The notes: generated from the sequence alone by a model not told the origin. A stretch of 64,000 bases of DNA from Streptomyces sp. DSM 110735 (GCF_016482685.1 NZ_JACYHF010000026.1:17748-81747); one strand, 5' to 3'. Shown: positions 1 to 8,587, counted from the first letter of the stretch. Translations and numbers: made by a program.

Positions 1-1
1 G

Positions 2-907
2 AGCCCCGTCAACGCGCCGGTCTTCGCGCCGGACGGGCACATCGCCGTACTGATCCACCGGGTCGAGGAGGTCACCGAGCTGCTGCGCGTCAGCGGCCGT
101 CCGGGCGGCGAGCGCGGTCTGGAGGCGGAGCTGTACAGCAGGATGCGGGAGCTGCACCAGGTCAACGAGCGCCTGCGCAGGGCGCACGCCCGCGAGCGCG
201 AGGTCGCCCTCAGCCTGCAGCGCGCGATGCTCCCCGCCCCCACGCCGGTCGACCGCCACCGCGTCGCCGTCCGCTACCGCCCCGCCGTCGACTCGCTCAA
301 CGTGTGCGGGGACTGGTACGACCTGGTCGAGCTGGAGGACGGGGACCGGATCGCCGTCGCGGTCGGTGACGTCGTCGGTCACGGTCTCGAAGCCGCCGGG
401 GTCATGGGGCAGCTCCGCAGCGCCCTGTCCGCCACCTCGCGGGTCGCCCGGGGACCCGCCCAGGCGCTGGAGGTCCTCGGCAGGTACGCCCACTCGCTCG
501 ACGGCGCCCAGTCCACCACCGCGGTGACCGCCGTCATCGACTGGGACCGCCACACCATCACCTACTCCAGCGCCGGGCACCCGCCGCCCGTCCTGCTGCG
601 CGGCACCGGCGGCGCGGACCTCCTCGACCGGGCGACCGACCCGCCCCTGGACGCCGCCCCCGAACCGCGCCCCCGCCCGGAGGCCACCATCGCCTTCACC
701 GAGGGCGACACCCTGCTGCTGTACACCGACGGGCTCATCGAACGCCGCCACCAGGACATCGACACCGGGCTCGACCAGCTCGTCCGCTCCCTCGACGGCA
801 ACCGGCACAGCGCCGGACCCGGGGCGCTGGCCGACGCCGTGCTGCGGGATCTGCTCCCCGCCGAGGGCACGAGCGACGACATCGCGCTGGTCGTCGTACG
901 CCTCTGA
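2..907 (+). CDS. PAS-SpoIIE (PP2C-type) serine phosphatase, 3' part
   Basis: The reading frame is open from the first bases of the window, so the gene begins upstream. The first ~28 residues (NAPVFAPDGHIAVLIHRVEE) look like the last strands of a PAS sensor domain. A short helical linker (ELHQVNERLRRAHAREREVA) follows, then a complete SpoIIE/RsbU-type PP2C domain beginning QRAMLPAP. Metal-binding acidic motifs are visible: GDWYD, VGDVVGHG, LYTDGL, and SDDIALVVVRL at the C-terminus. Family knowledge: such proteins dephosphorylate anti-sigma-factor antagonists (STAS proteins) in response to a PAS/GAF signal. A STAS gene lies at 6332-6730, but nothing in the sequence shows that the two are partners. 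The identity of the signal-sensing part is unknown because it lies outside the window. Confidence 0.9.
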   Translation, partial: SPVNAPVFAPDGHIAVLIHRVEEVTELLRVSGRPGGERGLEAELYSRMRELHQVNERLRRAHAREREVALSLQRAMLPAPTPVDRHRVAVRYRPAVDSLNVCGDWYDLVELEDGDRIAVAVGDVVGHGLEAAGVMGQLRSALSATSRVARGPAQALEVLGRYAHSLDGAQSTTAVTAVIDWDRHTITYSSAGHPPPVLLRGTGGADLLDRATDPPLDAAPEPRPRPEATIAFTEGDTLLLYTDGLIERRHQDIDTGLDQLVRSLDGNRHSAGPGALADAVLRDLLPAEGTSDDIALVVVRL

Positions 908-1094
908 CCGACGCGCTTCCCGGGGTCCCCTCGGGGGCGGACCCCGACGAATTCCAGGGTCGTTGTCGCTCCTTGGAGTGATGAATTCTCCCCCTTTGCC
1001 CTCGTACCGTGGAATCACAGAACGGGGGCGGCGCATCGGCCGCCGACCGCCAACGGCTCGCCCACGGGCCGACGATGACGACGGAGGAACAGCC

Positions 1095-1298
1095 ATGACC
1101 GCCCTTGCCCGCCCCACCGACGGCCGCATGATCGGCGGAGTGTGCGCAGCGCTGGCGCGCCGCTTCGGCACCTCGGCGACGACGATGCGGGTGATCTTCC
1201 TGCTGTCCTGCCTGCTGCCCGGACCGCAGTTCCTGCTCTACATAGCCCTGTGGATCCTGTTCCCCTCCGAGGACAAGGCGCGCCCGGCGACCTGGTGA
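1095..1298 (+). CDS. PspC-domain small membrane protein
   Basis: A 67-residue protein beginning MTALARPTDGRMIGGVCAALARRFG, the classical PspC start: a Gly-Val-Cys-Ala-Ala amphipathic stretch followed by one hydrophobic segment (VIFLLSCLLPGPQFLLYIALWILF). The ATG at 1095 is preceded by GGAGGAA, which is why it is preferred over an in-frame upstream start at 963 that adds an Arg-rich, non-conserved extension. In other bacteria PspC proteins take part in envelope-stress responses, and in Streptomyces they are common single-gene units. No partner genes (PspA, LiaS) lie next to it. The 187 bases before it contain only its presumptive promoter region. Confidence 0.85.
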   Translation: MTALARPTDGRMIGGVCAALARRFGTSATTMRVIFLLSCLLPGPQFLLYIALWILFPSEDKARPATW

Positions 1299-1368
1299 GC
1301 ACACGCGCGAGCCGCCGACGCGTCCCGGACGGATCCGGGCGCGACGACGGCTCGTGGGTGCCTCGGGG

Positions 1369-1686
1369 TCAGCCGAGCGGAATGCCGTTGACCGGCAGAC
1401 CGTGGGTCGGCAGCCCCTTGAGCGGCAGACCGCCGAGCAGCCCGGCGACCGGCGCCGCCGGACCCTGGGCGACGACCTTCTGAACGGCGGGCTGCGCGGC
1501 GGCGAGCCCGCTGCCGACGGCACCCTGGCCCTGGGTGAGGGCCCCGGTGGCGCCCGGGAGCGTCTTGGTGACGGAGTCCAGGCCCTGCGGAGCGGCCGGG
1601 GCCGCGTTGGCGGCACCCGCGCCGACGGCGGCGAAGGCGGCGCCGAGCGCGGCGACACCGAGGGTCTTGACGGCAGACTGCTTCAT
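1369..1686 (-). CDS. Small secreted Ala/Gly/Pro-rich protein
   Basis: A 105-residue protein with a clear Sec signal peptide (MKQSAVKTLGVAALGAAFAAVGAGAANA, cleavage expected after ANA). The mature part is about 77 residues, rich in Ala, Gly, Pro, Leu and Gln, with a C-terminal GLLGGLPLKGLPTHGLPVNGIPLG of repeated GLP-type steps. It has no cysteine, catalytic motif or chaplin/rodlin signature. It is transcribed away from the long region at 1687-2141, which must hold its promoter. Function unknown. The regular Gly-Leu-Pro repeats suggest a surface or matrix peptide, but that is only a guess. Confidence 0.7.
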   Translation of the reverse strand: MKQSAVKTLGVAALGAAFAAVGAGAANAAPAAPQGLDSVTKTLPGATGALTQGQGAVGSGLAAAQPAVQKVVAQGPAAPVAGLLGGLPLKGLPTHGLPVNGIPLG

Positions 1687-2141
1687 GGTGAATGGCGTCC
1701 TTGAATGCGAGAAACGGGGATCTCATTCGATGAGCGGTCCCCGACCGTAAACGCGCCGAACCGTCCGCCGCAAACACCGAAATGCGAACGACCTGTGAAT
1801 GCGCGTCCGTATTCCCACCCCCAACACCCCTGCCCCCGTCCGCCCGTTCGAAAGATAACCCCTGATGGGCGCCCCACCCATGAACAGGTATTCGCCCTCC
1901 CCTCCCTCGCATCCGCATTCGAGGGCGTCATTTCACACCCCACCCCGTTCATCGAAAGGAATGAACCCTGTTTTCATCGCATTGACGGAGAAGCGACTCC
2001 GGTAAACCGGACTCCCCACCCGACGCCGGGCTTCACACCCGCCACCCTCCCCCGTCCCACGTCGGGCACACGTTCGGTCGATACCCAACGGTGACCGCCG
2101 GGAAGGGTTTGGTTCACTGCCGCTTCTGACACTGTTCTGCC
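1687..2141. promoter_or_regulatory. 455-bp divergent intergenic region
   Basis: No gene is supported between the starts of the secreted peptide (minus) and the hydrolase (plus). The stretch is noticeably less GC-rich than its surroundings. It holds small hairpins, for example CCCTCG/CGAGGG at 1904-1925 and ATGGG/CCCAT at 1865-1881. Its length suits a regulated divergent promoter region, but no convincing operator could be named. Confidence 0.4.
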
Positions 2142-2900
2142 ATGGGACAGCAAGCGGCGCCGGTCCGAACGGCCAGGCTGGGGAAGGCGGTCGGCTCCGG
2201 GCCGGGCGCGGTGAGTGGGGCGGTGCTGCTGCTCGCCGGGGGCACGGAGGTCTCGGAGCAGCGACCGTTTCCCTTCTCCACGGGGCTGGTTCGCGCGCTG
2301 GGGCGGCGGCTCGCCCGTACGGGGCGGACCGAAGGGCTCGCCGTGCATCCGGTGCACTACCGGTACCGGGGATGGAACGGCACCGAGGCGCACCTCGCGT
2401 CGGATGCCACATGGGCGGCCGACGAGGCGGTACGGCTCTACGGCGATGTGCCCGTGTGCCTGGTCGGGCTGCACATGGGCGGACGCGCCGCCCTGCGTGC
2501 CGGAGGGCACGAGGCGGTCAACTCCGTGGTGGCGCTGGCACCTTGGCTGCCCGAGGAGGACGTGGCGATACCGGTCGAGCCGGTGAAGCAGTTGGTGGGG
2601 CGCCGGGTGCTGATCGCGCACGGCACCAACGACGAGCGGTCCGACCCGGAGCTGTCCTTCCGTCTCGCCGCCCGCGCCAAGAAGGTGAACCGGGACGTGT
2701 GCCGGTTCGAAGTGCACTCGGACGGCCACGGCTTGCATCAGTACCGGGACGAAGTAATCGCCCTCACCGAGGACTTCGTCCTGGGCGCCCTCTTCGGGCA
2801 CCCGGTGTCCCGCCCGGTGGAGGACGCCCTCGCGGCACCGCCGCCGATAGGGCTGCGGATGCCGCTGGCGTCCGGCTTCGGCCGCTCGCTGCGCAAGTAG
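2142..2900 (+). CDS. Alpha/beta-hydrolase-fold protein lacking the nucleophile serine
   Basis: A 252-residue alpha/beta hydrolase of the short cytoplasmic kind. The fold is recognisable from VLLLAGGTE (strand 3 with oxyanion loop), VHYRYRG, the nucleophile elbow region and a C-terminal acid/His pair (AHGTNDERSDPE, SDGHGLHQY). At the elbow the usual G-x-S-x-G reads GLHMGG: DNA 2467-2484 gives Gly-Leu-His-Met-Gly-Gly, so His sits where Ser is expected. It may be inactive as an esterase, or use another mechanism. It stands alone, with the convergent LysR gene ending 13 bases downstream. The ATG at 2142 is the only sensible start. The fold assignment is firm; the function is unknown. Confidence 0.8.
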   Translation: MGQQAAPVRTARLGKAVGSGPGAVSGAVLLLAGGTEVSEQRPFPFSTGLVRALGRRLARTGRTEGLAVHPVHYRYRGWNGTEAHLASDATWAADEAVRLYGDVPVCLVGLHMGGRAALRAGGHEAVNSVVALAPWLPEEDVAIPVEPVKQLVGRRVLIAHGTNDERSDPELSFRLAARAKKVNRDVCRFEVHSDGHGLHQYRDEVIALTEDFVLGALFGHPVSRPVEDALAAPPPIGLRMPLASGFGRSLRK

Positions 2901-2913
2901 GGCTCACGAAGGG

Positions 2914-3867
2914 TCAGTTGGGAAGCAGGCTCCCGCGCCGGGAGAGCAGGAACCTCTTGAAGGCGGCTACCGGTGGGGTGTCCGGGCGGTCGGCCAGCCA
3001 GGCGACGCCGATCTCACGGACCGCGCGCGGAGCCGTCACGGTCAGCTCGACCACACCCGGGCGCGGCACGGTGGGCGGTGGCAGCAGGGCGACCCCGAGT
3101 CCGGCCGCGACCAGACCGCGCAGGGTCTCGGTCTCCTCACCCTCGAAGGCGACCCTGGGCCGGAATCCCGCCTCGCTGCACAGGTCGTCGGTGATGCGGC
3201 GCAGCCCGTAGCCGGGTTCCAGGGTCACGAAGGTCTCCTCGGCTGCCTCCGCGAGCCGGATGCGGCGGCGCCCGGCGAGGTGGTGGTCGGCCGGTACGAC
3301 CAGGCGCAGCTTCTGCTCGTCCAGGCGGCGGGCGACCAGGTCCGGGGCGTCCGGCACCGGCGAGGTCAGACACAGGTCCAGCTCGCCCGCGCGCAGCCGC
3401 TCCAGCATGGCCTCGCCGTAGTTCTGCACCAGGCTGAAGCGGATGCGGGGGTGGTCGGCGCGGAATGCCTGGAGCAGCCCGGGCACGGTCTCCGGACCCA
3501 TGGTGTGCAGGAAGCCGAAGGCGACCTTGCCGGTGGCGGGGTCGGCGTCGGCGCGGACCTCCTCGGCGGCGCGTTCGACCTCGGCGAGGGCGCGCTCGAC
3601 GGAGGCGAGGAAGGTGTGTCCGGCGGGGGTGAGGGAGACGGTGCGCCCGTGCCGGGCGAACAGGTCGACGCCGAGGTCCTGCTCCAGGCGGACCATCGCG
3701 CGGGACAGGGTGGACTGGGGGACGTTCATCTCGCGCGCCGCCCGGGTGACGTGCTCGGTGCGGGCCACCCCGGCGAAGTAGGCGAGGCGGGGCGCGAGCA
3801 GCATCGCCATGTCTTCTGTGTCACCGGACGGTGACAGGCGCGGCTGTGACCTGTGCTGATGCTCCAT
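2914..3867 (-). CDS. LysR-family transcriptional regulator
   Basis: A 317-residue LysR protein. The N-terminal winged helix-turn-helix reads LAPRLAYFAGVARTEHVTRAAREMNVPQSTLSRAMVRLE, followed by a linker helix and the LysR substrate-binding domain (VAFGFLHTMGPETVPGLLQAF and following). It is divergent from the MFS transporter at 3931, the usual arrangement when a LysR protein controls its neighbour. The start is uncertain. ATG at 3867 gives a 19-residue leader before the HTH, while ATG at 3810 (MAMLLAPRL) has a weak purine stretch upstream and leaves a fuller intergenic region. The region between the divergent starts contains the imperfect dyad TCCATGCATTGGA, a possible LysR site. Confidence 0.88.
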   Translation of the reverse strand: MEHQHRSQPRLSPSGDTEDMAMLLAPRLAYFAGVARTEHVTRAAREMNVPQSTLSRAMVRLEQDLGVDLFARHGRTVSLTPAGHTFLASVERALAEVERAAEEVRADADPATGKVAFGFLHTMGPETVPGLLQAFRADHPRIRFSLVQNYGEAMLERLRAGELDLCLTSPVPDAPDLVARRLDEQKLRLVVPADHHLAGRRRIRLAEAAEETFVTLEPGYGLRRITDDLCSEAGFRPRVAFEGEETETLRGLVAAGLGVALLPPPTVPRPGVVELTVTAPRAVREIGVAWLADRPDTPPVAAFKRFLLSRRGSLLPN

Positions 3868-3930
3868 GGGAACGATTATGGCGATTCCATGCATTGGACG
3901 GATGAGCGGGAGCGTACGTAGCGTCGAAGC

Positions 3931-5277
3931 ATGTCTCCCGCCAGTACCGGGGCGTCCATCCGTGTGGACGCCGGCCCGCCCGTCCCCTCCTCCGAAGCGT
4001 CCGACGCCGTGGCGACCACACAGGTCCCCGGGGCCGTAGAGGTCCCAGCGGCTGCCGTCGAGGTCACGGAGGCTGCCGACTCGCGCATGACGCCCGGCGG
4101 TCCCGGCTACCGCCGTATGAGCCTCGCCCTCTTCCTCGCCGGGGTCGCGACCTTCGCGCTGCTCTACTCCACCCAGGCCCTGCTCCCGCTGATCTCCGCC
4201 GACCTCGGGGTCGCGGCGGGCGAGGCGAGCTGGACCGTGGCCGCCGCGACCGGCGGGCTCGCGCTGTTCGTGCTGCCGATGAGCGCGCTGTCCGAGCGTT
4301 TCGGGCGCCGTACGGTCATGACGGCGTCGCTGGTGGTCGCGGTGAGCGTCGGCATGCTGGTGCCGTTCGCGCCGTCCATCGGCGCGCTGGTCGCGCTGCG
4401 CGCGGTGCAGGGCGCGGCGCTGGCCGGGCTGCCCGCCTCCGCGACGGCGTATCTGGCCGAGGAGGTCCGCCCGAAGGCGCTGGTCACGGCGATCGGTCTG
4501 TTCGTGGCGGGCAACAGCGTGGGCGGCATGAGCGGCCGGGTGATCACCGGCTGGGTCGCGCAGGAGTGGGGCTGGCGGACCGCCGTCGGCGTGATCGGCG
4601 TGGTGGCGGTCGGGTGCGCGGTGGCGTTCCGGCTGCTGCTGCCCGCGCCGAAGCACTTCCGGGCGGGTTCGCTGCGCCCGCGCGTGCTGGCCGGTACGGT
4701 CCGCGACCACCTGTCGAACCCGCTGCTGCGCCGCCTGTACGCGATCGGCGCGCTGTTCATGATGGTATTCGGCGGGGTCTACACGGTGATCGGCTACCGC
4801 CTGACGGAGGCGCCGTTCTCGCTGCCGCAGGGCATCATCGGCTCGATCTTCCTGGTGTACCTGGTCGGCACGGTGTCCGCGTCCACCTCGGGACGTCTGG
4901 TGGGCCGCCTCGGTCGCCGGGGCGCGCTCTACACGGCCGCCGGGACCACGGCGGCGGGTCTGCTGCTCTCCCTCGCCCCGTCGGTGCCGCTGGTGCTGCT
5001 CGGTCTGGTGCTGATCACGGCCGGGTTCTTCGCGGGCCACGCGGTCGCGTCCTCCGCCGTCGGGCGTACGGCGACGCACGGGCGGGCGCAGGCGTCGGCG
5101 CTGTACCAGTCGGCGTACTACATCGGCTCCAGCGTGGGCAGCACGGTCGGCGCGCTGGCGTTCCACTCCGACGGCTGGGCGGGCACGGTCGGCGTAGGGC
5201 TCCTCGCGGTGCTGGGCGTCGTCACGATCACGCTGCTGGGCACGCGGGCGGCGCGACGGGAGGCGGTTCCCGCCTAG
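3931..5277 (+). CDS. MFS transporter (YnfM/AraJ-like drug or metabolite exporter)
   Basis: A 448-residue membrane protein with about 12 hydrophobic segments. They begin after a ~55-residue hydrophilic N-terminus (RRMSLALFLAGVATFALLYSTQALLPLI). The loop after TM2 carries an MFS motif-A variant (LSERFGRRTVMTAS), and a similar loop (LVGRLGRRGALYT) occurs in the second half. The N-terminal extension is Ala/Val/Glu-rich and not conserved in character, so translation may start later, for example at the Met of MTPGGPGY. It is paired with the divergent LysR gene and followed by a strong terminator. The substrate cannot be read from the sequence. Confidence 0.88.
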   Translation: MSPASTGASIRVDAGPPVPSSEASDAVATTQVPGAVEVPAAAVEVTEAADSRMTPGGPGYRRMSLALFLAGVATFALLYSTQALLPLISADLGVAAGEASWTVAAATGGLALFVLPMSALSERFGRRTVMTASLVVAVSVGMLVPFAPSIGALVALRAVQGAALAGLPASATAYLAEEVRPKALVTAIGLFVAGNSVGGMSGRVITGWVAQEWGWRTAVGVIGVVAVGCAVAFRLLLPAPKHFRAGSLRPRVLAGTVRDHLSNPLLRRLYAIGALFMMVFGGVYTVIGYRLTEAPFSLPQGIIGSIFLVYLVGTVSASTSGRLVGRLGRRGALYTAAGTTAAGLLLSLAPSVPLVLLGLVLITAGFFAGHAVASSAVGRTATHGRAQASALYQSAYYIGSSVGSTVGALAFHSDGWAGTVGVGLLAVLGVVTITLLGTRAARREAVPA

Positions 5278-5293
5278 GGCCCGATCCGTCGTA

Positions 5294-5338
5294 CGCCCGG
5301 TCCGGTCCGCGATCCAGCGGTCCCGGACCGGGCGTTTT
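5294..5338 (+). terminator. Rho-independent terminator after the MFS gene
   Basis: An 11-bp perfect stem (CGCCCGGTCCG at 5294-5304, CGGACCGGGCG at 5324-5334) with a 19-nt loop, followed by TTTT. It lies 16 bases after the MFS stop codon. Confidence 0.85.
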
Positions 5339-5434
5339 CGTACTCCGGGGGCCGTTGTCAGTGGGCTGCGGTAACTTCCGGAGTGCTGGGGCGCGACGAG
5401 GCGCGATCAGGACGGCCACGGGGGTGGGTGGACC

Positions 5435-6448
5435 ATGGGCGAGGGTACGGCGACGGCGGATCTCGACACCGCGCTGGAGAAACACAGGACCGAGCTGACC
5501 GGGTACTGCTACCGGATGCTGGGCTCGTCCTTCGAGGCCGAGGACGCGGTGCAGGACACCCTGGTGCGCGCCTGGCGGGCGTACGACAAGTTCGAGGGCC
5601 GCTCCAGTCTCAGGTCGTGGCTGTACCGGATCGCGACGAACGTGTGCCTGGACATGCTGACGGCGAGCGGGAAGCGGGCCCGGCCGATGGATCTGACGGA
5701 GGCGACCCCGCTCGCGCGGGCGGCGCTGTCGCCGCGTCCGGACCACACCTGGCTGGAGCCGGTGCCGGACGCGCGGGTGCTGCCCTCGGTGCAGGACCCG
5801 GCGGAGGCGGCGGTCGCGCGGGAGTCGATCCGGCTGGCGTTCATGGCGGCGCTGCAGCAACTGCCGCCCAAGCAGCGGGCGGTGCTGATCCTGCGCGAGG
5901 TCCTGGCCTGGCGGGCGAGCGAGGTCGCAGAGCTGCTCGGCACGACGGTCGCCTCGGTGAACAGCGCCCTCCAGCGGGCCCGCGCCACCCTCGCGGAGCG
6001 CGCGGACGCGGGGGACGACGCGGCGGTCTCCGACCCGCTGGACGAGGAGCAGCAGCGGCTCCTGGAGCGCTATGTGAAGGCGTTCGAGGGGTACGACATG
6101 ACGGCGCTGACGGCGCTGCTCCACGAGGACGCGGTGATGACGATGCCGCCGTTCGACCTCTGGCTGCGCGGTCCGGCGGACATCACGGGCTTCATGTCGA
6201 CCATCGGCGCCTCGTGCGCGGGCTCGCGCCTGCTGCCGGTGGAGGTCAACGGTCTTCCGGGCTTCGCGCACTACAAGCCCGACCCGGAGAAGGGCGGCTT
6301 CAGTCCCTGGGCGGTCCAGGCGCTGGAGATCTCAGACGGCCGGATCACCGGTTTCCACTGCTTCCTGGACACCGCCCGCTGGTTCCCCCTCTTCGGTCTG
6401 CCCCTCCACCTGGAAGCGGAGTCCGACGAGAGCGAGGAGCGCGGCTAG
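5435..6448 (+). CDS. ECF sigma factor with C-terminal SnoaL-like domain
   Basis: A 337-residue sigma-70 family protein of the long ECF type (TIGR02960/SigX5-like). Region 2 spans residues ~10-75 (YCYRMLGSSFEAEDAVQDTLVRAWRAYDKF, then LRSWLYRIATNVCLD). Region 4 is LQQLPPKQRAVLILREVLAWRASEVAELLGTTVASVNSALQRARATL. From residue ~205 onward it carries an NTF2/SnoaL-like domain (LERYVKAFEGYDMTALTALLHEDAVMTMPPFDLWLRG). In this ECF class the tail replaces a separate anti-sigma factor as the control element. No anti-sigma gene is adjacent. Its 3' end overlaps the convergent STAS gene by 117 bases. Confidence 0.9.
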   Translation: MGEGTATADLDTALEKHRTELTGYCYRMLGSSFEAEDAVQDTLVRAWRAYDKFEGRSSLRSWLYRIATNVCLDMLTASGKRARPMDLTEATPLARAALSPRPDHTWLEPVPDARVLPSVQDPAEAAVARESIRLAFMAALQQLPPKQRAVLILREVLAWRASEVAELLGTTVASVNSALQRARATLAERADAGDDAAVSDPLDEEQQRLLERYVKAFEGYDMTALTALLHEDAVMTMPPFDLWLRGPADITGFMSTIGASCAGSRLLPVEVNGLPGFAHYKPDPEKGGFSPWAVQALEISDGRITGFHCFLDTARWFPLFGLPLHLEAESDESEERG

Positions 6449-6730
6449 GGCGGGCGCGGGGTCGCGCAGCCGTATCCGCCCGCCGCCGCGGTGGGCGGCG
6501 AGTTCGAGACGGGCGAGCAGCTCGACGTGCCCGAGACCGGGTGCGCGGATCGCGCCCACGTCGCAGACGACGGTCCTGGTGGGACCGTCCGCCAGCAGGT
6601 CCCGCACGCGGTCGCACAGTCCGGCCAGCGCGCGGGGGTCGGCGGGGCCTGGCGGTATGGGCACGGCGGGGAAGTCGGCCGGGGTCTCGGGGTCCACCTG
6701 CGGTGGACCGGCGGGAGGCGCGGAAATCAT
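6332..6730 (-). CDS. STAS-domain protein (anti-sigma-antagonist-like)
   Basis: A 132-residue protein whose core (DGPTRTVVCDVGAIRAPGLGHVELLARLELAAHRGGGRIRLRDPAPALAALLALVGL) matches the STAS fold: a beta strand ending VCDVG, the loop where SpoIIAA-type antagonists carry a phosphorylatable Ser/Thr, and a helix. Here that loop reads GAIRAPGLG with no Ser/Thr, so classical kinase control is doubtful. The ATG at 6730 is followed by a Pro-rich N-terminus. The last 117 bases run antisense through the end of the sigma gene; the encoded tail (VEGQTEEGEPAGGVQEAVETGDPAV) is acidic and low in complexity. Confidence 0.72.
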   Translation of the reverse strand: MISAPPAGPPQVDPETPADFPAVPIPPGPADPRALAGLCDRVRDLLADGPTRTVVCDVGAIRAPGLGHVELLARLELAAHRGGGRIRLRDPAPALAALLALVGLRFQVEGQTEEGEPAGGVQEAVETGDPAV

Positions 6731-6822
6731 CGCGTCGCGGAGTCGCGGCTGGGACGCGGAGATCGTGGAGATCGCGACCGCCGCATTGACCGGTCCCCGG
6801 ACCGCCCCGGAGGCTGAGGTCC

Positions 6823-7743
6823 GTGCGGGGGGTGCTGAGCGGGTTCGCGGTGATCGCGGTCGTCATCGGGGTGGGGTACGTGCTCGGGCGGCGCGGGTCG
6901 CTCGGGGAGCGCGGCGGGGAGGTGCTGACCCGGCTCGCCTTTTCGGTCGCGGGCCCGGCGCTGCTGTTCACCACCCTGGCGACGGCCGACCTGTCGGTCC
7001 TCTTCTCCGCCCGGCTGCTGGTGACCGCGCTGAGCACGGCGGCGGTCTCGGGGATCTTCGTCGCGGTGGGCGTGCTGCGGCACTGGGGCGTGGGCCGTAC
7101 GACGATCGGCGCGCTGTGCTCCGGCTACGTCAACTCGGGCAACCTCGGCATCCCGATCGCCGCGTACGTCCTCGGCGACGCCTCCCTGGTGGCGCCGGTC
7201 CTGCTCTTCCAGGTCGTCCTGGTGACCCCGCTCGCCCTGACCGTCCTGGACCTGTCCGGCGCGGGCGACAAGGGCCCGGTGTGGCGACGCCTGCTGACTC
7301 CCCTGCGCAACCCGATCGCCCTCGGTTCCCTCTCCGGCGTCGTGGTCTCGGCAACGGGCGTGTCCGTCCCCGGCCCCCTGATGAACCCCCTCACCCTCAT
7401 CGGCGCGATGTCCGTCCCGGCAGCCCTCCTCGCCTTCGGCATGTCACTCCCCCACAGCGCCCTCCCCGCCCGCGGCCCCGACCGCCGCCCGGTCCTCCTC
7501 TCGGTAACCCTGAAATCCCTGGCCCAGCCCTTGATCGCCTGGACCCTGGCCCACTACGTCCTCTCCCTCCCCCAAGCCGCCCTCCTCGACGTGGTCGTCA
7601 CCTCCGCCCTCCCCGCCGCCCAGAACCTCTTCACGTACGCGAGCACGTACCGCACCGCCGAATCCCTGGCCCGCGAGTCGATCCTGCTGTCGACGGTGGT
7701 GTCCGTGCCGGTGCTGGTGGGGGTGGCGGCGGTGTTGGGGTGA
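6823..7743 (+). CDS. AEC-family (auxin efflux carrier-like) permease
   Basis: A 306-residue membrane protein with about ten hydrophobic helices and the two-repeat plan of the AEC/PIN-like family. It starts FAVIAVVIGVGYVLGRRGSLGE, and it has the conserved GYVNSGNLGIPIAAYVLGD between TM4 and TM5 and ALPAAQNLFTYASTY near the end. GTG at 6823 follows GGAGG by 9 bases and fixes the start. Family members export or import small organic anions such as malate or malonate; no substrate can be assigned here. It stands alone and converges on the GNAT gene 4 bases after its stop. Confidence 0.88.
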   Translation: MRGVLSGFAVIAVVIGVGYVLGRRGSLGERGGEVLTRLAFSVAGPALLFTTLATADLSVLFSARLLVTALSTAAVSGIFVAVGVLRHWGVGRTTIGALCSGYVNSGNLGIPIAAYVLGDASLVAPVLLFQVVLVTPLALTVLDLSGAGDKGPVWRRLLTPLRNPIALGSLSGVVVSATGVSVPGPLMNPLTLIGAMSVPAALLAFGMSLPHSALPARGPDRRPVLLSVTLKSLAQPLIAWTLAHYVLSLPQAALLDVVVTSALPAAQNLFTYASTYRTAESLARESILLSTVVSVPVLVGVAAVLG

Positions 7744-7747
7744 GGGG

Positions 7748-8587
7748 TCACACCTCCGCCTGGTTGACGAACCCGAGAGACGTGAGCCCCTCGGCCGCAC
7801 AGAGCCGGTCCGAGGCGCCGCCCGCCTCGGTCTGGAGAAGCTGGTACCCGGCGCCGTGCCGATGCCCCCAGTGCATCGCCGCGCGCCACAACGCCCTCCC
7901 GTAACCGTGACCGCGGTACCGGGGCAGCACGCCGAAGTACTGAGGCAGGAGACGCGCCGCTCCAGCGGCATCGGCCAAGATCTCCATGGGCCCGATGGCT
8001 CCGGCGACGCGGCCGTCGTGGAGAATGGTGAGGACGGGTCCCACTCCCCCGCCCCGCATCCGCTCGTACAGGAAGGCGAACCCGTCGCCCGCCATCGCCT
8101 CGGCGAAGTCCGCGAATCCGGCATCGGCGTGCAGTCGCCCGTCCTCGTGCACCGGCACGCCGGGCGCCGCTCCCGGTCCGTCCGCGAAGTCCTTGAGCTG
8201 AACACGCGTCCCCACGCCCTGCGCGTACGCCTCCGGCTGGTCCGGACCGAGGAACCACACCACTCCGCCCCGCGCCGCACCGTGCACGGCGATCAGCTTC
8301 CGGGCCAGGTCCGCACCGGTCGTGAGACTGTCGGGCGCCGCCCCGTAGACATGGACCTTCACGACGCCTCCGCCCCGCTCGGCCAGGGTCGGAACAAGGG
8401 TCCGACCGTCATCATGCTCGATGGCGTCGACCACGACCCGCTCCGTCTTCCGCTCCCCCCACCGACGGTCCTTGTCATACGGGAGGAACCCGTCCGTGGC
8501 AGCGTTCTCCACCACCGCCTCCAGGAGAGCGGGGATCGGGTCCTCCCACCGGACCGGACCGAGCGTCGGCACGTACGGGACAGGCAT
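7748..8587 (-). CDS. GNAT-family N-acetyltransferase
   Basis: About 279 residues with a C-terminal GNAT fold. GPVLTILHDGRVAGAIGPMEILADAAGAARLLPQYFGVLPRYRGHGYGRALWRAAMHWG contains the acetyl-CoA pyrophosphate loop (R-Y-R-G-H-G-Y-G-R-A). The N-terminal half (PVRWEDPIPALLEAVVENAATDGFLPYDKDRRWGERKTERVVVDAIEHDD) is a second, divergent domain. The ATG at 8587 (MPVPYVPTLG) is chosen. A GTG at 8626 would add 13 residues and neither start has a strong ribosome site. It is co-oriented with the Uma2 gene ending 49 bases upstream of it. The acceptor is unknown. Confidence 0.82.
   Translation of the reverse strand: MPVPYVPTLGPVRWEDPIPALLEAVVENAATDGFLPYDKDRRWGERKTERVVVDAIEHDDGRTLVPTLAERGGGVVKVHVYGAAPDSLTTGADLARKLIAVHGAARGGVVWFLGPDQPEAYAQGVGTRVQLKDFADGPGAAPGVPVHEDGRLHADAGFADFAEAMAGDGFAFLYERMRGGGVGPVLTILHDGRVAGAIGPMEILADAAGAARLLPQYFGVLPRYRGHGYGRALWRAAMHWGHRHGAGYQLLQTEAGGASDRLCAAEGLTSLGFVNQAEV

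Noticed and set aside
2914..5166. 750-codon minus-strand frame extending the LysR gene across the MFS gene
   Set aside because: The part above 3867 is Arg/Gln/His-rich, antisense to a well-supported transporter, with no domain. The LysR HTH begins near 3800.
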